A program made the translations under genes and the position numbers. Below the pieces are notes generated by a model, which ran no database searches, was not told where the DNA came from, and was given only the letters and a program-made list of their open reading frames with translations. Shown here piece after piece: positions 6,678 through 15,234 of a stretch of DNA of 15,558 nucleotides. How positions within the stretch are numbered: position 1 is the stretch's first letter; the number at the start of each line of letters is the position of its first letter. Source of the DNA: Desulfuromusa sp. GTDB lineage: Bacteria; Desulfobacterota; Desulfuromonadia; Desulfuromonadales; Geopsychrobacteraceae. The DNA lies in assembly GCA_029934755.1 (NCBI GenBank), contig JAOZLQ010000034.1:1-15558 (forward strand). The letters run 5' to 3'.

Positions 6678-7622
6678 TCAAGAAACAGCATGGGAAAAAA
6701 CATCCGCAACCGGGGAGAATAAACCAACGTCAACCAGCACATTCTGCAACAGTTCCGGTTCAGCAAGAAAATCGCGCAGGAAAACAACCTCGGAAGCCTT
6801 TAAATAGCTGACAAAGGGATGCTTGGAATCATCATTTTTGAATAATTTAGTCACGATTTCCGCAGCTGTCATATCCATCGGCAATTCCTTGATTCGTGCT
6901 GCCCGTTCCAACAATTTACCAACATAAAATAGCAAACAGCTATCAACGCTTTCGATAGTTTCTCGATGCCCGGGGAGAATGTGCTTATCACGCAGAGTCA
7001 CCAGTTTAGCCAGACTTTCACAATAAGCAGCATAGTTACGAAAGCGTTCACCAGTCAACAGGTCGACATCAAACAGCGGCGTCTGAAAAATCCCCTGGAG
7101 CATCACGTCACCAGTAATAGCCCAATCTTCTCTCATCAACACCAAGTCACTCTGAGAGTGGCCAGGACATGAAAGTGTTGTCAAACCAAGATGTTGTGGA
7201 AGGTTTTCTTCAATAATCCGAAAATTTTTCGGCAACGGGGGAAAAACCGTTCCATCGTCCATACTACCCCGAAATCGCTCCAAAAAAGCTGGCTCAAAAC
7301 CAATCTCCAACAGTAAGTCGTACATCAATTCTAAGCGTTTTGCATGATAAACAATTTTCAAATGATCCCGAAATGGTAAGTATATAGTGGCATCAGTTTC
7401 CTGCTCAAGCCAGTGTACCAATCCGTAGTGATCGATATGACAATGGGTGATAATGACGTGTTTAAGACGATCAAGTTCCAAGTTTTTCTGCAGATACAGC
7501 TTGGCTTCATCAGTCGGCGGTCCAGTATCAAAAAGGACCAATTCTCCGTCAATTTCAGTACTGTAGCAGTGTACCGGACCGACGACATATGCGGTATTTA
7601 TGGTGTGTTGGGTAGGGATCAT
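6678..7622 (-). CDS. Metallo-beta-lactamase-fold hydrolase (LACTB2/glyoxalase II-like)
   Basis: A 314-residue MBL-fold hydrolase when started at ATG 7622. The full dinuclear metal set is visible: HCHIDH (H60, H62, D64, H65), His in PGHSQSD (H155), bridging Asp in TGDVM (D172) and the last His in PGHRE (H219). The C-terminal part after about 230 resembles the small winged-helix extension of LACTB2-like proteins (TAAEIVTKLF). The frame stays open to GTG 7718, but that stretch (7649 onward) is a REP palindrome, so the extra 32 residues are almost certainly not native; no clear Shine-Dalgarno precedes 7622, so the exact start is tentative. Its substrate is unknown. Since glyoxalase II relatives cleave thioesters and the gene sits inside a beta-oxidation operon, an acyl-CoA or other thioester hydrolase is my inference. 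A 23-base gap separates it from the reductase gene. Confidence 0.82.
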   Translation of the reverse strand: MIPTQHTINTAYVVGPVHCYSTEIDGELVLFDTGPPTDEAKLYLQKNLELDRLKHVIITHCHIDHYGLVHWLEQETDATIYLPFRDHLKIVYHAKRLELMYDLLLEIGFEPAFLERFRGSMDDGTVFPPLPKNFRIIEENLPQHLGLTTLSCPGHSQSDLVLMREDWAITGDVMLQGIFQTPLFDVDLLTGERFRNYAAYCESLAKLVTLRDKHILPGHRETIESVDSCLLFYVGKLLERAARIKELPMDMTAAEIVTKLFKNDDSKHPFVSYLKASEVVFLRDFLAEPELLQNVLVDVGLFSPVADVFSHAVS

Positions 7623-7648
7623 CTGTGGTTGCCCGATTGAGTATTTAT

Positions 7649-7734
7649 GTAGGGGCAAACCGAGGTGTCTGCCCTGGGTTTGCTTGTGCCCAATATTTCG
7701 AATAAAGCGGGCGGACACATCGGTCCGCCCCTAC
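7649..7734. repeat. REP/BIME-like palindromic element 1
   Basis: An 86-base element with 26-base arms (7649-7674 and 7709-7734) that match at 22 of 26 positions when inverted, around a 34-base centre. Both ends are GTAGGGGC/GCCCCTAC. Each arm is itself a hairpin: the right arm pairs GGGCGGAC with GTCCGCCC, and the left does so with one mismatch. A GTAG head at the foot of a hairpin, in two inverted copies, is the usual layout of REP sequences mobilised by RAYT (TnpA-REP) proteins. It lies between the acyl-CoA dehydrogenase stop and the hydrolase start. Confidence 0.85.
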
Positions 7735-7760
7735 GAAAATCAATTCCTTAATGTTTCAAC

Positions 7761-9539
7761 TCAAAAAATATACTTTTCCGCTTCGCTAGCAGCAGCGGCC
7801 AAAGTACGCTTAGCCTGCAGAAGTCCAGTTGCATCGTACTTGGTGAAGCGGCGCACCCCGGAAAGAATCATCGTCAATGTATCCCCTTCCTCAACCATAT
7901 ATGCACCTTTTTTTGCTGCACTGGCAGCAACCTCAGTCGCATTAAAGGTAGCGACCTTGACTGCAGCCCGAAGTTGCTCTTGTTTGACAGGGCTCAATGT
8001 ATCGATCATCTTCTCTGCGCGGAGAACAGCACTCTCCATGGCAAAGATCTGAATGGCAATATCCGAGGCTGCCATCAGAATTTCCTGCTCGTTGGCCAAC
8101 TTATCCATATATTTCTGCACCCCCGCTCCCGCCAAAATCAGGAAGAGGGTTTTCAGATTTGCGATGGTGGTCTTTTCGGCAATAAATGGAATTGATTCAT
8201 CGACTTCGTCAAATGATGGGGTCATCAACGCTTCAAATGCTTTCATCGACTCCGCTTGCAGCGGTAATTCCCCTTTCATCGAACGCTTCAGGATCATCCC
8301 TGTCGTCAAGAGACGATTGATTTCATTAGTTCCCTCAAACAGCCGGTTGATGCGTTCGTCACGGTAGTAACGTTCGGCGGCGTATTCGCTGACAAAACCG
8401 TAGCCACCATGAATCTGCACAACCTCATCGACGGTTTTCGCCAGCACATCACTGCAGAAAACCTTGGAGATACCACATTCGGGGGCATACTCCTCAATCG
8501 CTTTCAGATACTGCTCGTAATAGTCATCAACACCCTTGTCAATTGTGGCGATTTTGTCATCCAACAGACCAGCTAAGCGGTAAACCAGCGACTCGGACGC
8601 GTAAATAGCTGCGGTGACATCGGCAATTTTCTCCTGTATCGCACCGAAAGAAGCAATCGCCCTGCCAAACTGTTTGCGTTCGTTGGCGTATGATAGACCT
8701 TCACCCAGCGCCATCTTTGCCGCCCCGGTGACCATGGCACCAAGCTTGAAACGCCCGATGTTGAGTGAATTGAAGGCTATTTTGTGCCCTTTTCCGATCT
8801 CGCCGAGGACATTTTCAACTGGGACCTTGCAATTGTCGAGAATAATCTGAGTGGTCGAACTCCCCTTGATCCCCATTTTCTTCTCTTCGGGACCGACAAC
8901 CAAACCGTCAAAACTCTTCTCGACTAGAAATGCGGTAAAATGTTGCTTATCAATCTTGACAAAGATCGTAAACAGATCGGCAAAACCGCCGTTGGTAATA
9001 AACTGTTTGGTACCATTGAGGGTGTAGTACTTACCGTCTTCTGACAAAGTCGCGTTACTTTGGACTCCCAGGGCATCACTGCCGGAGCCTGGTTCGGTCA
9101 GACAGTAGGCGGAACACCATTCACCAGAGATGATTTTATCCAGATATTTCTCTTTCTGCACCGGAGTTCCATAGTAAATCAGTGGTAGGGTGCCGATCCC
9201 GGTATGGGCAGCAAAGGCAACAGAGAATGAACCGCTGGTGGCGATTTTTTCGCCCACCAGCATCGCCGAAGCCTTGTCAAGCTCCAGTCCTCCCTCTTCT
9301 TCAGGAGCGTCCATCATCAACAGACCCAGCTCACCGCACTTTTTCATCCCTTCAACAATATACTCAAACTTCTGCGCTTCGATCTCATCAAGATGTGGCA
9401 GAATTTCATTTTCGACGAACTGCTCGGTGGTTTCAGCCATGGCGCGCTGCTCATCGGTGAAATCCTCCGGAGTAAAAATATCCTGACAGTCACTTTCGGC
9501 AATTAAAAATTCGCCGCCTTTCATAATCTTTCCAGCCAT
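7761..9539 (-). CDS. Acyl-CoA dehydrogenase, VLCAD-like (592 aa)
   Basis: An FAD enzyme for the first step of beta-oxidation, probably on long-chain acyl-CoA. The landmarks are YCLTEPGSGSDALG (145-158), KGSSTTQIILDNCKVP (225-240), the RKQFGRAI flavin-binding loop (288-295), QIHGGYGF (375-382) and LFEGTNEINR (400-409), where E402 is the expected catalytic base. About 170 residues follow the catalytic core, as in the roughly 600-residue VLCAD-like enzymes of bacterial fatty-acid operons. GAGGTG (9546-9551) lies six bases before ATG 9539; the frame is open to 9650, but that extra part overlaps the thiolase gene and has no ribosome site. It begins 34 bases after the thiolase stop. Electron acceptor genes (etfAB) are not in the window. 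Confidence 0.93.
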   Translation of the reverse strand: MAGKIMKGGEFLIAESDCQDIFTPEDFTDEQRAMAETTEQFVENEILPHLDEIEAQKFEYIVEGMKKCGELGLLMMDAPEEEGGLELDKASAMLVGEKIATSGSFSVAFAAHTGIGTLPLIYYGTPVQKEKYLDKIISGEWCSAYCLTEPGSGSDALGVQSNATLSEDGKYYTLNGTKQFITNGGFADLFTIFVKIDKQHFTAFLVEKSFDGLVVGPEEKKMGIKGSSTTQIILDNCKVPVENVLGEIGKGHKIAFNSLNIGRFKLGAMVTGAAKMALGEGLSYANERKQFGRAIASFGAIQEKIADVTAAIYASESLVYRLAGLLDDKIATIDKGVDDYYEQYLKAIEEYAPECGISKVFCSDVLAKTVDEVVQIHGGYGFVSEYAAERYYRDERINRLFEGTNEINRLLTTGMILKRSMKGELPLQAESMKAFEALMTPSFDEVDESIPFIAEKTTIANLKTLFLILAGAGVQKYMDKLANEQEILMAASDIAIQIFAMESAVLRAEKMIDTLSPVKQEQLRAAVKVATFNATEVAASAAKKGAYMVEEGDTLTMILSGVRRFTKYDATGLLQAKRTLAAAASEAEKYIF

Positions 9540-9545
9540 AATGTT

Positions 9546-9551
9546 CACCTC
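9546..9551 (-). promoter_or_regulatory. Ribosome binding site fixing the start at 9539
   Basis: On the minus strand this reads GAGGTG, six bases before ATG 9539. The longer frame to 9650 would overlap the thiolase gene by 77 bases. Confidence 0.75.
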
Positions 9552-9573
9552 ATCATGTAATTTAAAATTAAAC

Positions 9574-10746
9574 CTACATTTTCTCAAAAATTCCAGCGGC
9601 ACCCATGCCACCACCGATACACATGGAAACCATTCCATAACGCAGTTCACGCCGTTGCATTTCGTGCAACAGAGTTGCTGTCAATTTAGCTCCCGTACAG
9701 CCGAGCGGGTGTCCCAATGCGATTGCCCCACCATTAACATTAAGGATATCTGTGTTAAGTCCCAGCTCCCGAATTACAGCCAGAGATTGCGCAGCGAAAG
9801 CTTCGTTCAATTCGATCAAGCCGAGATCGCTTTGTTGTAGACCCGTCATCTTTAAGACGGCAGGAATCGCTTCCATTGGACCGATTCCCATAATTTCAGG
9901 AGGCACTCCCTTGACCGCAAAAGCAACAAAACGGGCCAAAGGTTCGCCGCCAATTTCTTTAAGGAATTCTTCAGAGACAACCAGAGACACAGCAGCACCA
10001 TCTGTCATTTGCGATGAAGAACCGGCGGTCACTAAACCACCTTGCTTAAAGGGGGGCTTAAGTCTTGCCAACCCTTCAATGGTCGTATCAGCACGCACAC
10101 CATCATCAATCGAAACAACTTCGGTGGTTTTCAGCACTTTTCCTTTAATGATGGCCGTTTTTTCAATTTCAACCGGGATAATTTCATCACTAAAACGTCC
10201 AGCGGCAATTGCCTCTGCAGCTTTTTTATGACTCCCCATGGAAAAAGTATCCTGATCCAATCGACTGATTTGATACTTATCTGCCACCAGCTCGGCGGTA
10301 ATACCCATAGACGCAAATGCTTCAGGCCATTCAGCCACTAAACCGGGGTTTGCGCTGTACTTGTTACCTCCCATAGGGACTGAGCTCATCGACTCGGTGC
10401 CACCGGCAACAATACAGTCAGCAAATCCTGCCATAATTCGCTCGGCCGCTGAAGCGATACTCTGCAGGCCAGATGAGCAAAAACGATTAATGGTTTGAGC
10501 CGGCACCTGATACGGGATTCCTGCCTTCAGAGCAGCAATTCGTGCGACATTCATTCCCTGTTCCCCTTCGGGAAAAGCGCAGCCAAGCATAACATCATCA
10601 ATCCGCATCGGATCGATTTTGGTTCGCTCAATCAGCCCTGCAATAGCGGCAGCGGCCAGATCATCGGGCCGCATATCTTTGAATTTACCTTTTTTAGCGC
10701 GACAACCGGGAGTGCGGTAAGCGGCAAGTATATAAGCTGTTTTCAT
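9574..10746 (-). CDS. fadA: Acetyl-CoA C-acyltransferase (3-ketoacyl-CoA thiolase)
   Basis: A 390-residue thiolase, normal family length. The acyl-accepting nucleophile is C90 in NRFCSSGLQ. The second active-site histidine is H346 in GHPLGCTGAK and the general base is C376 in MCIGGGMGAAG. NEAFAAQ precedes the His loop as in all thiolases. It carries out the last beta-oxidation step, cleaving 3-ketoacyl-CoA with CoA to acetyl-CoA and a shortened acyl-CoA, in the cytoplasm. GGAGA eight bases before ATG 10746 supports the start. It follows the FadN/FadB-type gene by 97 bases, a gap filled largely by a REP-like palindrome, so the hairpin lies within the operon transcript. Degradative thiolase is favoured over biosynthetic acetyl-CoA acetyltransferase by the neighbours and by similarity to FadA, though the two classes are related. 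Confidence 0.94.
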   Translation of the reverse strand: MKTAYILAAYRTPGCRAKKGKFKDMRPDDLAAAAIAGLIERTKIDPMRIDDVMLGCAFPEGEQGMNVARIAALKAGIPYQVPAQTINRFCSSGLQSIASAAERIMAGFADCIVAGGTESMSSVPMGGNKYSANPGLVAEWPEAFASMGITAELVADKYQISRLDQDTFSMGSHKKAAEAIAAGRFSDEIIPVEIEKTAIIKGKVLKTTEVVSIDDGVRADTTIEGLARLKPPFKQGGLVTAGSSSQMTDGAAVSLVVSEEFLKEIGGEPLARFVAFAVKGVPPEIMGIGPMEAIPAVLKMTGLQQSDLGLIELNEAFAAQSLAVIRELGLNTDILNVNGGAIALGHPLGCTGAKLTATLLHEMQRRELRYGMVSMCIGGGMGAAGIFEKM

Positions 10747-10766
10747 CGTTTATTCTCCGTTTTCCT

Positions 10767-10832
10767 GTAGGGGCGCTGCTTGCCGCGCCCTTTTTCGGCG
10801 ATAGGACAGGGCGCAGCAAGCGGCGCCCCTAC
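10767..10832. repeat. REP/BIME-like palindromic element 2
   Basis: A 66-base element with 24-base arms (10767-10790 and 10809-10832) matching at 22 of 24 positions when inverted, with an 18-base centre. It shares the GTAGGGGC ends of the element at 7649 but has a different inner sequence. Each arm folds alone (GGGCGC with GCGCCC). It fills the gap between the 3-hydroxyacyl-CoA dehydrogenase/hydratase gene and the thiolase gene, so it would form a strong RNA hairpin inside the operon mRNA. Confidence 0.85.
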
Positions 10833-10843
10833 CGATTCAAAAT

Positions 10844-13231
10844 TTAATTCCGCAGCGGCTTACCTTTTTTCAGCATATGCTGAACCCGCTCGGCCGTTTT
10901 TTTGTTACCACACAACTTAAGGAATGCCTGACGCTCGAGTTGCAACAGGTACTCTTCCGAAATGGGGGTCCCAGGAAGAACATCTCCACCGGTAATAACA
11001 TCGGCAATCACCCCACCCATTTCAGCCTCATACTCGGTAACAAAACCCCCCATTTTCATGTTCCAGAGTTGACTCTTAATGCTCGCGGCGATACCCCGAC
11101 CCGGTGCTGGGATATTTTCAGCCGGTCGTTGTGGACGATAGTTGGTTGCCAGCGCCAGAACTTTCTGTTTGGCGTCAGCAATCAGACGGTCGATATCCAT
11201 GCTGATGCTATCACCGTTACGCATGTAACCCATTCCGGTCAGTTCGGCTGCCCCCATGGAAACTTTTGCCATGCCGATCTGCTGGAAATTTTTAAACAAG
11301 AAAGGGGTCACATCGATATCAAACTGGCTAGCCAGTTCGACAGCTCGCAGACACATCTCTTTGGTACCGCCACCAGCCGGAATTAATCCAACTCCGATTT
11401 CTACCAGTCCCATATAGGTTTCTGCGTAGGCATTGATGGCATCGGCATGTAGGGAAAACTCACAACCACCCCCCAGCGCCATACCAAACGGTGCAGCAAC
11501 GACAGGAACCTTGGCATATTTCACCGCCATGGTTGCTTTCTGGAAAGCACGGACACTCATATCGATGTCTTCGTAAGCTCCTTCAGCCAATGCGACAGCC
11601 AACATCATCAGATTGGCACCGACAGAGAAGTTTGTTCCCTGATTGCCAATGACTAGCCCAACACCCTCTTCCTCAGCACGCTTGATCGCTTTGTGAGTCA
11701 TCGAAAGGATATCAGCACTAATGGAGTTCATCTTGGAATGGAACTCCAGACCGAAAACTCCATCACCCAGATCAACCAGCGAGCAATTGGAGGTTTTCTC
11801 CACCACGCCAGTTGTTTTTTTGAGAATCTCCAGATTAACCTGACCTTCTTTTTGCGGTACCAAGTGATAAGTTTTTTTCAATAAATCGTAATATTCCTGC
11901 TGTCCGGTATCATTATACCGATAGAAACTTTCGACCCCTTTCAAACTATCTGGAACGGCAACGCCATCTTTTTCTGCCCGTTTGACAAAATTCTGGACAC
12001 CAATGGCATCAAGCATCTCAAAAGGACCAATTTCCCAGTTAAAGCCCCACTTCATACCGTTGTCGATATTGACAATATCATCGGCAATTTCAGGGATGCG
12101 ATTAACGGTATAAATTAAGGAATCACGCAATGAGCGCCAGGCAAATTCGGCCCCTTTGTCTTGGCCATTCACCATCATTTTAACTTTTTTGGTTGGGTCA
12201 TCAACCATCTTGACGGCTGCGACTGAAGCAAATTTTGGCTTTTCGGCAGGCTTGAATTCAGCAGTGTTGTAGTCGTAGTAATAGATCACCCGCTTACCAT
12301 CAATTTGCTCTTTTTTATAAAAGCCCTGCTTGGTTTTATTGCCATGTAGACCATTTGCGACCATCTTTTCCATAAACTCTGGAATTTTAAAGGTCTCACG
12401 ACATTCGTCATCAGGCAGCAATTCATAGGTGTTTTTACAAATATGCACCAAGGTATCGATGCCAACCAGATCGCTGGTACGGAAAGCAGCTGACCCCGGT
12501 CTGGCTGTAGCCGGCCCAGCAACGCTATCAACCTCTTCAACTGTCATCTCCAGATCGATCATGTGTTTGACCCCGTTGAAAATGGAGTAAACACCAATCC
12601 GGTTAGCAATAAAGTTAGGGGTATCTTTCGCGTAAACAATTCCTTTACCGAGGCAGCGGCTGATAAAATCAGCTAGGCCAGATACAATTTCAGGATCGGT
12701 GTATTGACTAGGAACAATTTCCAGCAGACGCATGTAACGTGGTGGATTAAAAAAGTGTGTCACCAGGAAGTTTTTCCGAATTTCTGCTGGCAAGGTCTCA
12801 GCCATTTCGTTAACTGAAAGACCACTGGTATTCGTGGAAAGAATAGCTCCCTCAGCCAAGTTTGGAATGAGTTTTGTCAACAAATCCTTCTTAATTGGCA
12901 TATGCTCAATGACAACCTCAATGACCCAGTCACAATCCTTCAGTTTTGCCAGATCATCATCAAAGTTCCCAGTACTGATCTGCCCTGCATACTGTTTCAG
13001 GTAGAACGGTGCCGGTTTCATCTTCAACAGGCCAGCTAGCCCGTCATTTGCGATCCGGTTGCGCACCTGTGGACTCTCTAAATTCAATCCCCGCTTTTCT
13101 TCCTTACTGGTCAACTCCCGAGGGATGATATCGAGCAATAAAACTTCAAGACCAGCATTGGCGAGATGGGCAGCGATTGTCGCCCCCATAACCCCGGCAC
13201 CAAGTACGGCAACACGATTAATTTGCCTCAT
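10844..13231 (-). CDS. 3-hydroxyacyl-CoA dehydrogenase / enoyl-CoA hydratase (FadN/FadB type)
   Basis: A 795-residue bifunctional beta-oxidation enzyme. The N-terminal NAD domain has GAGVMG (11-16), and the 3-hydroxyacyl-CoA dehydrogenase active site shows as THFFNPPRYMRLLEIV (158-173) with H159 and E171. A second dehydrogenase C-terminal region runs to about 420. The crotonase domain is C-terminal (about 480-700): GMALGGGCEF (583-592) and GLVEIGVGLIPAGGG (608-622) carry both hydratase glutamates, E591 and E611. This dehydrogenase-first order and the length match Bacillus FadN rather than E. coli FadB, where the hydratase comes first. It hydrates trans-2-enoyl-CoA and oxidises the L-3-hydroxyacyl-CoA to 3-ketoacyl-CoA with NAD. 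GGAGGAAC ends four bases before ATG 13231. It is 12 bases after the acyl-CoA ligase stop and clearly co-transcribed. Confidence 0.93.
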   Translation of the reverse strand: MRQINRVAVLGAGVMGATIAAHLANAGLEVLLLDIIPRELTSKEEKRGLNLESPQVRNRIANDGLAGLLKMKPAPFYLKQYAGQISTGNFDDDLAKLKDCDWVIEVVIEHMPIKKDLLTKLIPNLAEGAILSTNTSGLSVNEMAETLPAEIRKNFLVTHFFNPPRYMRLLEIVPSQYTDPEIVSGLADFISRCLGKGIVYAKDTPNFIANRIGVYSIFNGVKHMIDLEMTVEEVDSVAGPATARPGSAAFRTSDLVGIDTLVHICKNTYELLPDDECRETFKIPEFMEKMVANGLHGNKTKQGFYKKEQIDGKRVIYYYDYNTAEFKPAEKPKFASVAAVKMVDDPTKKVKMMVNGQDKGAEFAWRSLRDSLIYTVNRIPEIADDIVNIDNGMKWGFNWEIGPFEMLDAIGVQNFVKRAEKDGVAVPDSLKGVESFYRYNDTGQQEYYDLLKKTYHLVPQKEGQVNLEILKKTTGVVEKTSNCSLVDLGDGVFGLEFHSKMNSISADILSMTHKAIKRAEEEGVGLVIGNQGTNFSVGANLMMLAVALAEGAYEDIDMSVRAFQKATMAVKYAKVPVVAAPFGMALGGGCEFSLHADAINAYAETYMGLVEIGVGLIPAGGGTKEMCLRAVELASQFDIDVTPFLFKNFQQIGMAKVSMGAAELTGMGYMRNGDSISMDIDRLIADAKQKVLALATNYRPQRPAENIPAPGRGIAASIKSQLWNMKMGGFVTEYEAEMGGVIADVITGGDVLPGTPISEEYLLQLERQAFLKLCGNKKTAERVQHMLKKGKPLRN

Positions 13232-13243
13232 TTTGTTCCTCCA

Positions 13244-15103
13244 TTAGCTGATTGCGTCTGGGCGCTCCGCGCCGCTACCATTGTGTAGATATAATTGTTC
13301 AATTTTATCTTTGTACATCGTATAAATAACTTTGCGCTTTAGTTTCATCGTCGGCGTTAATTCGCCCCCTTCAGTAGAAAACTCTCGAGGTAACACCACA
13401 AACTTTTTAATGGTTTCATATGACGGTAGATTCTCGTTGAATAGGTCGATCCGTTCAGCAAAAAGTTGCTGTATCAGTTTATTTTCAACCAGATCGTCCA
13501 CTCCAAGATATTCAATTTGGTGGCCATGCGCAAATTCGATTAAGCGCTCAAGATTTGGTGTCAATATTGCGACCAGATAGGGTTTCTTATCGCCATGGAT
13601 ATAAACTTGAGAAATATATTTATCTAACTTAAGAGTATTTTCCAATGGCTGAGGCGCAATATTTTTGCCCCCCGCAGTTACGATAATTTCCTTCTTCCGG
13701 TCAATGATGTAAATGTAGCCATCTTCATCAATACGAGCGATATCACCACTTTTAAACCAGCCATCAACAAAGGCATCTGCGGTCGCCTGTTCATTCCGGT
13801 AATAACCACGCATGACCTGTGGGCCCTTAATCAGCAGTTCTCCATCATCGGCCAGCTTAAATTCTGTTTCCGCCAAAGGTCTCCCCACCGAGCCAAAACG
13901 AACTTCATCCAAGCTATTTAAAGTGACTGCGGGACTGGTTTCGGTCAAACCATAACCTTCAAAAACTGGGAGGCCGATAATCCACATAAACTCGTTGATG
14001 GTTTTGTCCAGTGGAGCACCGCCAGAAATGAAAAATTTCAAACTGCCGCCAAAGCGCTTACGGATTTTGCGAAATATCAGTTTATCGTAAATTTTATATT
14101 TAACACCAAGAAGACCAGTTGGTTGACGTTCAACATATTTTAGATAGACATACTGACGACCAACTTCGACAGCCTTGTGAAACATCTGCCGTTTGGCGGG
14201 ACTCAGTAGATGAATATTTTCATAGATACGTGAATAGATTTTTTCAAACAGACGCGGCACACTGACCATAGCCGTTGGTTTCACCTCAAGGATATTTTCG
14301 ACAACCTTGCTGACATCATCGGCAAATGCAATATGACCGCCACTCATCATGACTGCATAATATCCGGCAGACCGCTCCAGTACGTGGCTTAGAGGGAGAA
14401 AACTTAAAAAAGTTCCACTCATGCCAATTTCACCAGCCCGTTGCAATCCATACCAAGCATTAATTGCTACGTTATGCTGGGTCAACATGACCCCTTTGGG
14501 CTGACCTGTTGTGCCAGAGGTATAGATGATAGTGATTAAGTCATCAGGGCCAATTGATGCCACCTGTTCTTCAATCTGCTGCTTTTCTGATTCCTTGATT
14601 GGATGGGAAATTTCTGATAACTGATAAAGAGTGTAAACCGGCAGGTTACGCTCACCGAGAAAACGTTCAAACGAAACGACAAACTCTACCTGGGGAATCT
14701 GATCGCGCACTGCCAGCAACTTGTCGTATTGCATCCGGCTAGAGACAAAAACAATTTTAGAACCGCTATGATTGATAACGTATGCTGCTTGGGCACCCGT
14801 ATTGGTTGCATAGATAGGAACACTCACCCCTAAAGCACATTGTATCCCCAAATCAGCGAGAACCCATCCAGCACGATTTTCGGAGAAGATCGCCACCTTG
14901 TCCCCCGGTTGCATCCCTGCCTTACGTAAACCACGCGCTCCCATCAGAACCCGGGTGTAAAACTGTTGATAGTTCAAACTAAGGTAGGTACCACTTTTTT
15001 TGTAACTAATGGCCGGAAGATCTGCATATTGCTTTGCACAAATTTGCAACATTTGCGGGATCGAACGGTAAGGAAGACTAGCTGTATTGTTATTTTCCAT
15101 CAT
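13244..15103 (-). CDS. Long-chain fatty acid-CoA ligase (AMP-forming)
   Basis: A 619-residue adenylate-forming enzyme that activates free fatty acids with ATP and CoA at the inner face of the membrane. The motifs are IIYTSGTTGQPKGV (about 193-206, ATP loop), GYGLTETSP (384-392), DGWFKSGD (448-455), the hinge/A8 region around RKKEIIVTAGGKN (470-482), and a C-terminal LTPTMKLKRK lysine loop. The layout is that of the roughly 600-residue FadD15/bubblegum-type long-chain ligases found across Desulfobacterota. It is the first gene of the nine-gene minus-strand operon. ATG 15103 is followed directly by ATG 15100 and preceded by an in-frame TTG (15106); a weak GAGA site fits the ATGs better. A promoter and inverted repeat lie about 100 bases upstream. 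Exact chain-length preference cannot be told. Confidence 0.93.
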   Translation of the reverse strand: MMENNNTASLPYRSIPQMLQICAKQYADLPAISYKKSGTYLSLNYQQFYTRVLMGARGLRKAGMQPGDKVAIFSENRAGWVLADLGIQCALGVSVPIYATNTGAQAAYVINHSGSKIVFVSSRMQYDKLLAVRDQIPQVEFVVSFERFLGERNLPVYTLYQLSEISHPIKESEKQQIEEQVASIGPDDLITIIYTSGTTGQPKGVMLTQHNVAINAWYGLQRAGEIGMSGTFLSFLPLSHVLERSAGYYAVMMSGGHIAFADDVSKVVENILEVKPTAMVSVPRLFEKIYSRIYENIHLLSPAKRQMFHKAVEVGRQYVYLKYVERQPTGLLGVKYKIYDKLIFRKIRKRFGGSLKFFISGGAPLDKTINEFMWIIGLPVFEGYGLTETSPAVTLNSLDEVRFGSVGRPLAETEFKLADDGELLIKGPQVMRGYYRNEQATADAFVDGWFKSGDIARIDEDGYIYIIDRKKEIIVTAGGKNIAPQPLENTLKLDKYISQVYIHGDKKPYLVAILTPNLERLIEFAHGHQIEYLGVDDLVENKLIQQLFAERIDLFNENLPSYETIKKFVVLPREFSTEGGELTPTMKLKRKVIYTMYKDKIEQLYLHNGSGAERPDAIS

Positions 15104-15206
15104 CAAGTCTCATGATCCATAACGTTTACGTTAAATTAACAACAAATCATTTTTCACTCACTGCAAGTTAACCGTATATCAATGACGGGTTTCACTTACA
15201 AACTAC

Positions 15207-15234
15207 ATTCTACTTACTTTTACGTTCAGGTCAA
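15207..15234 (-). promoter_or_regulatory. Sigma70-type promoter of the fatty-acid operon
   Basis: On the minus strand TTGACC (15234-15229) is followed after 16 bases by TAGAAT (15212-15207), each matching five of six consensus bases. Transcription would begin near 15200, leaving a leader of roughly 100 bases before the ligase ATG. This is a pattern call, without experimental support. Confidence 0.65.

Noticed and set aside
7623..7718. N-terminal extension of the MBL hydrolase from GTG 7718
   Set aside because: Most of it is the REP palindrome read as protein; the family-like sequence begins at ATG 7622.
7649..7734. CRISPR repeat or rho-independent terminator
   Set aside because: Only one unit with no spacer array, and no T-run after the stem on either strand.
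9540..9650. 37-codon N-terminal extension of the VLCAD-like dehydrogenase
   Set aside because: It overlaps the thiolase gene and a clear GAGGTG site serves ATG 9539.
9752..10231. 159-codon plus-strand open frame within the thiolase gene
   Set aside because: Antisense shadow; the thiolase active-site motifs on the other strand explain the region.
7649..10832. The two GTAG palindromes as ends of a mobile element carrying the genes between them
   Set aside because: Each is a complete double-hairpin unit with different inner sequence, and the genes between are ordinary operon members with no transposase.
10877..11386. 169-codon plus-strand open frame within the FadN-type gene
   Set aside because: Antisense shadow with no motif or ribosome site.
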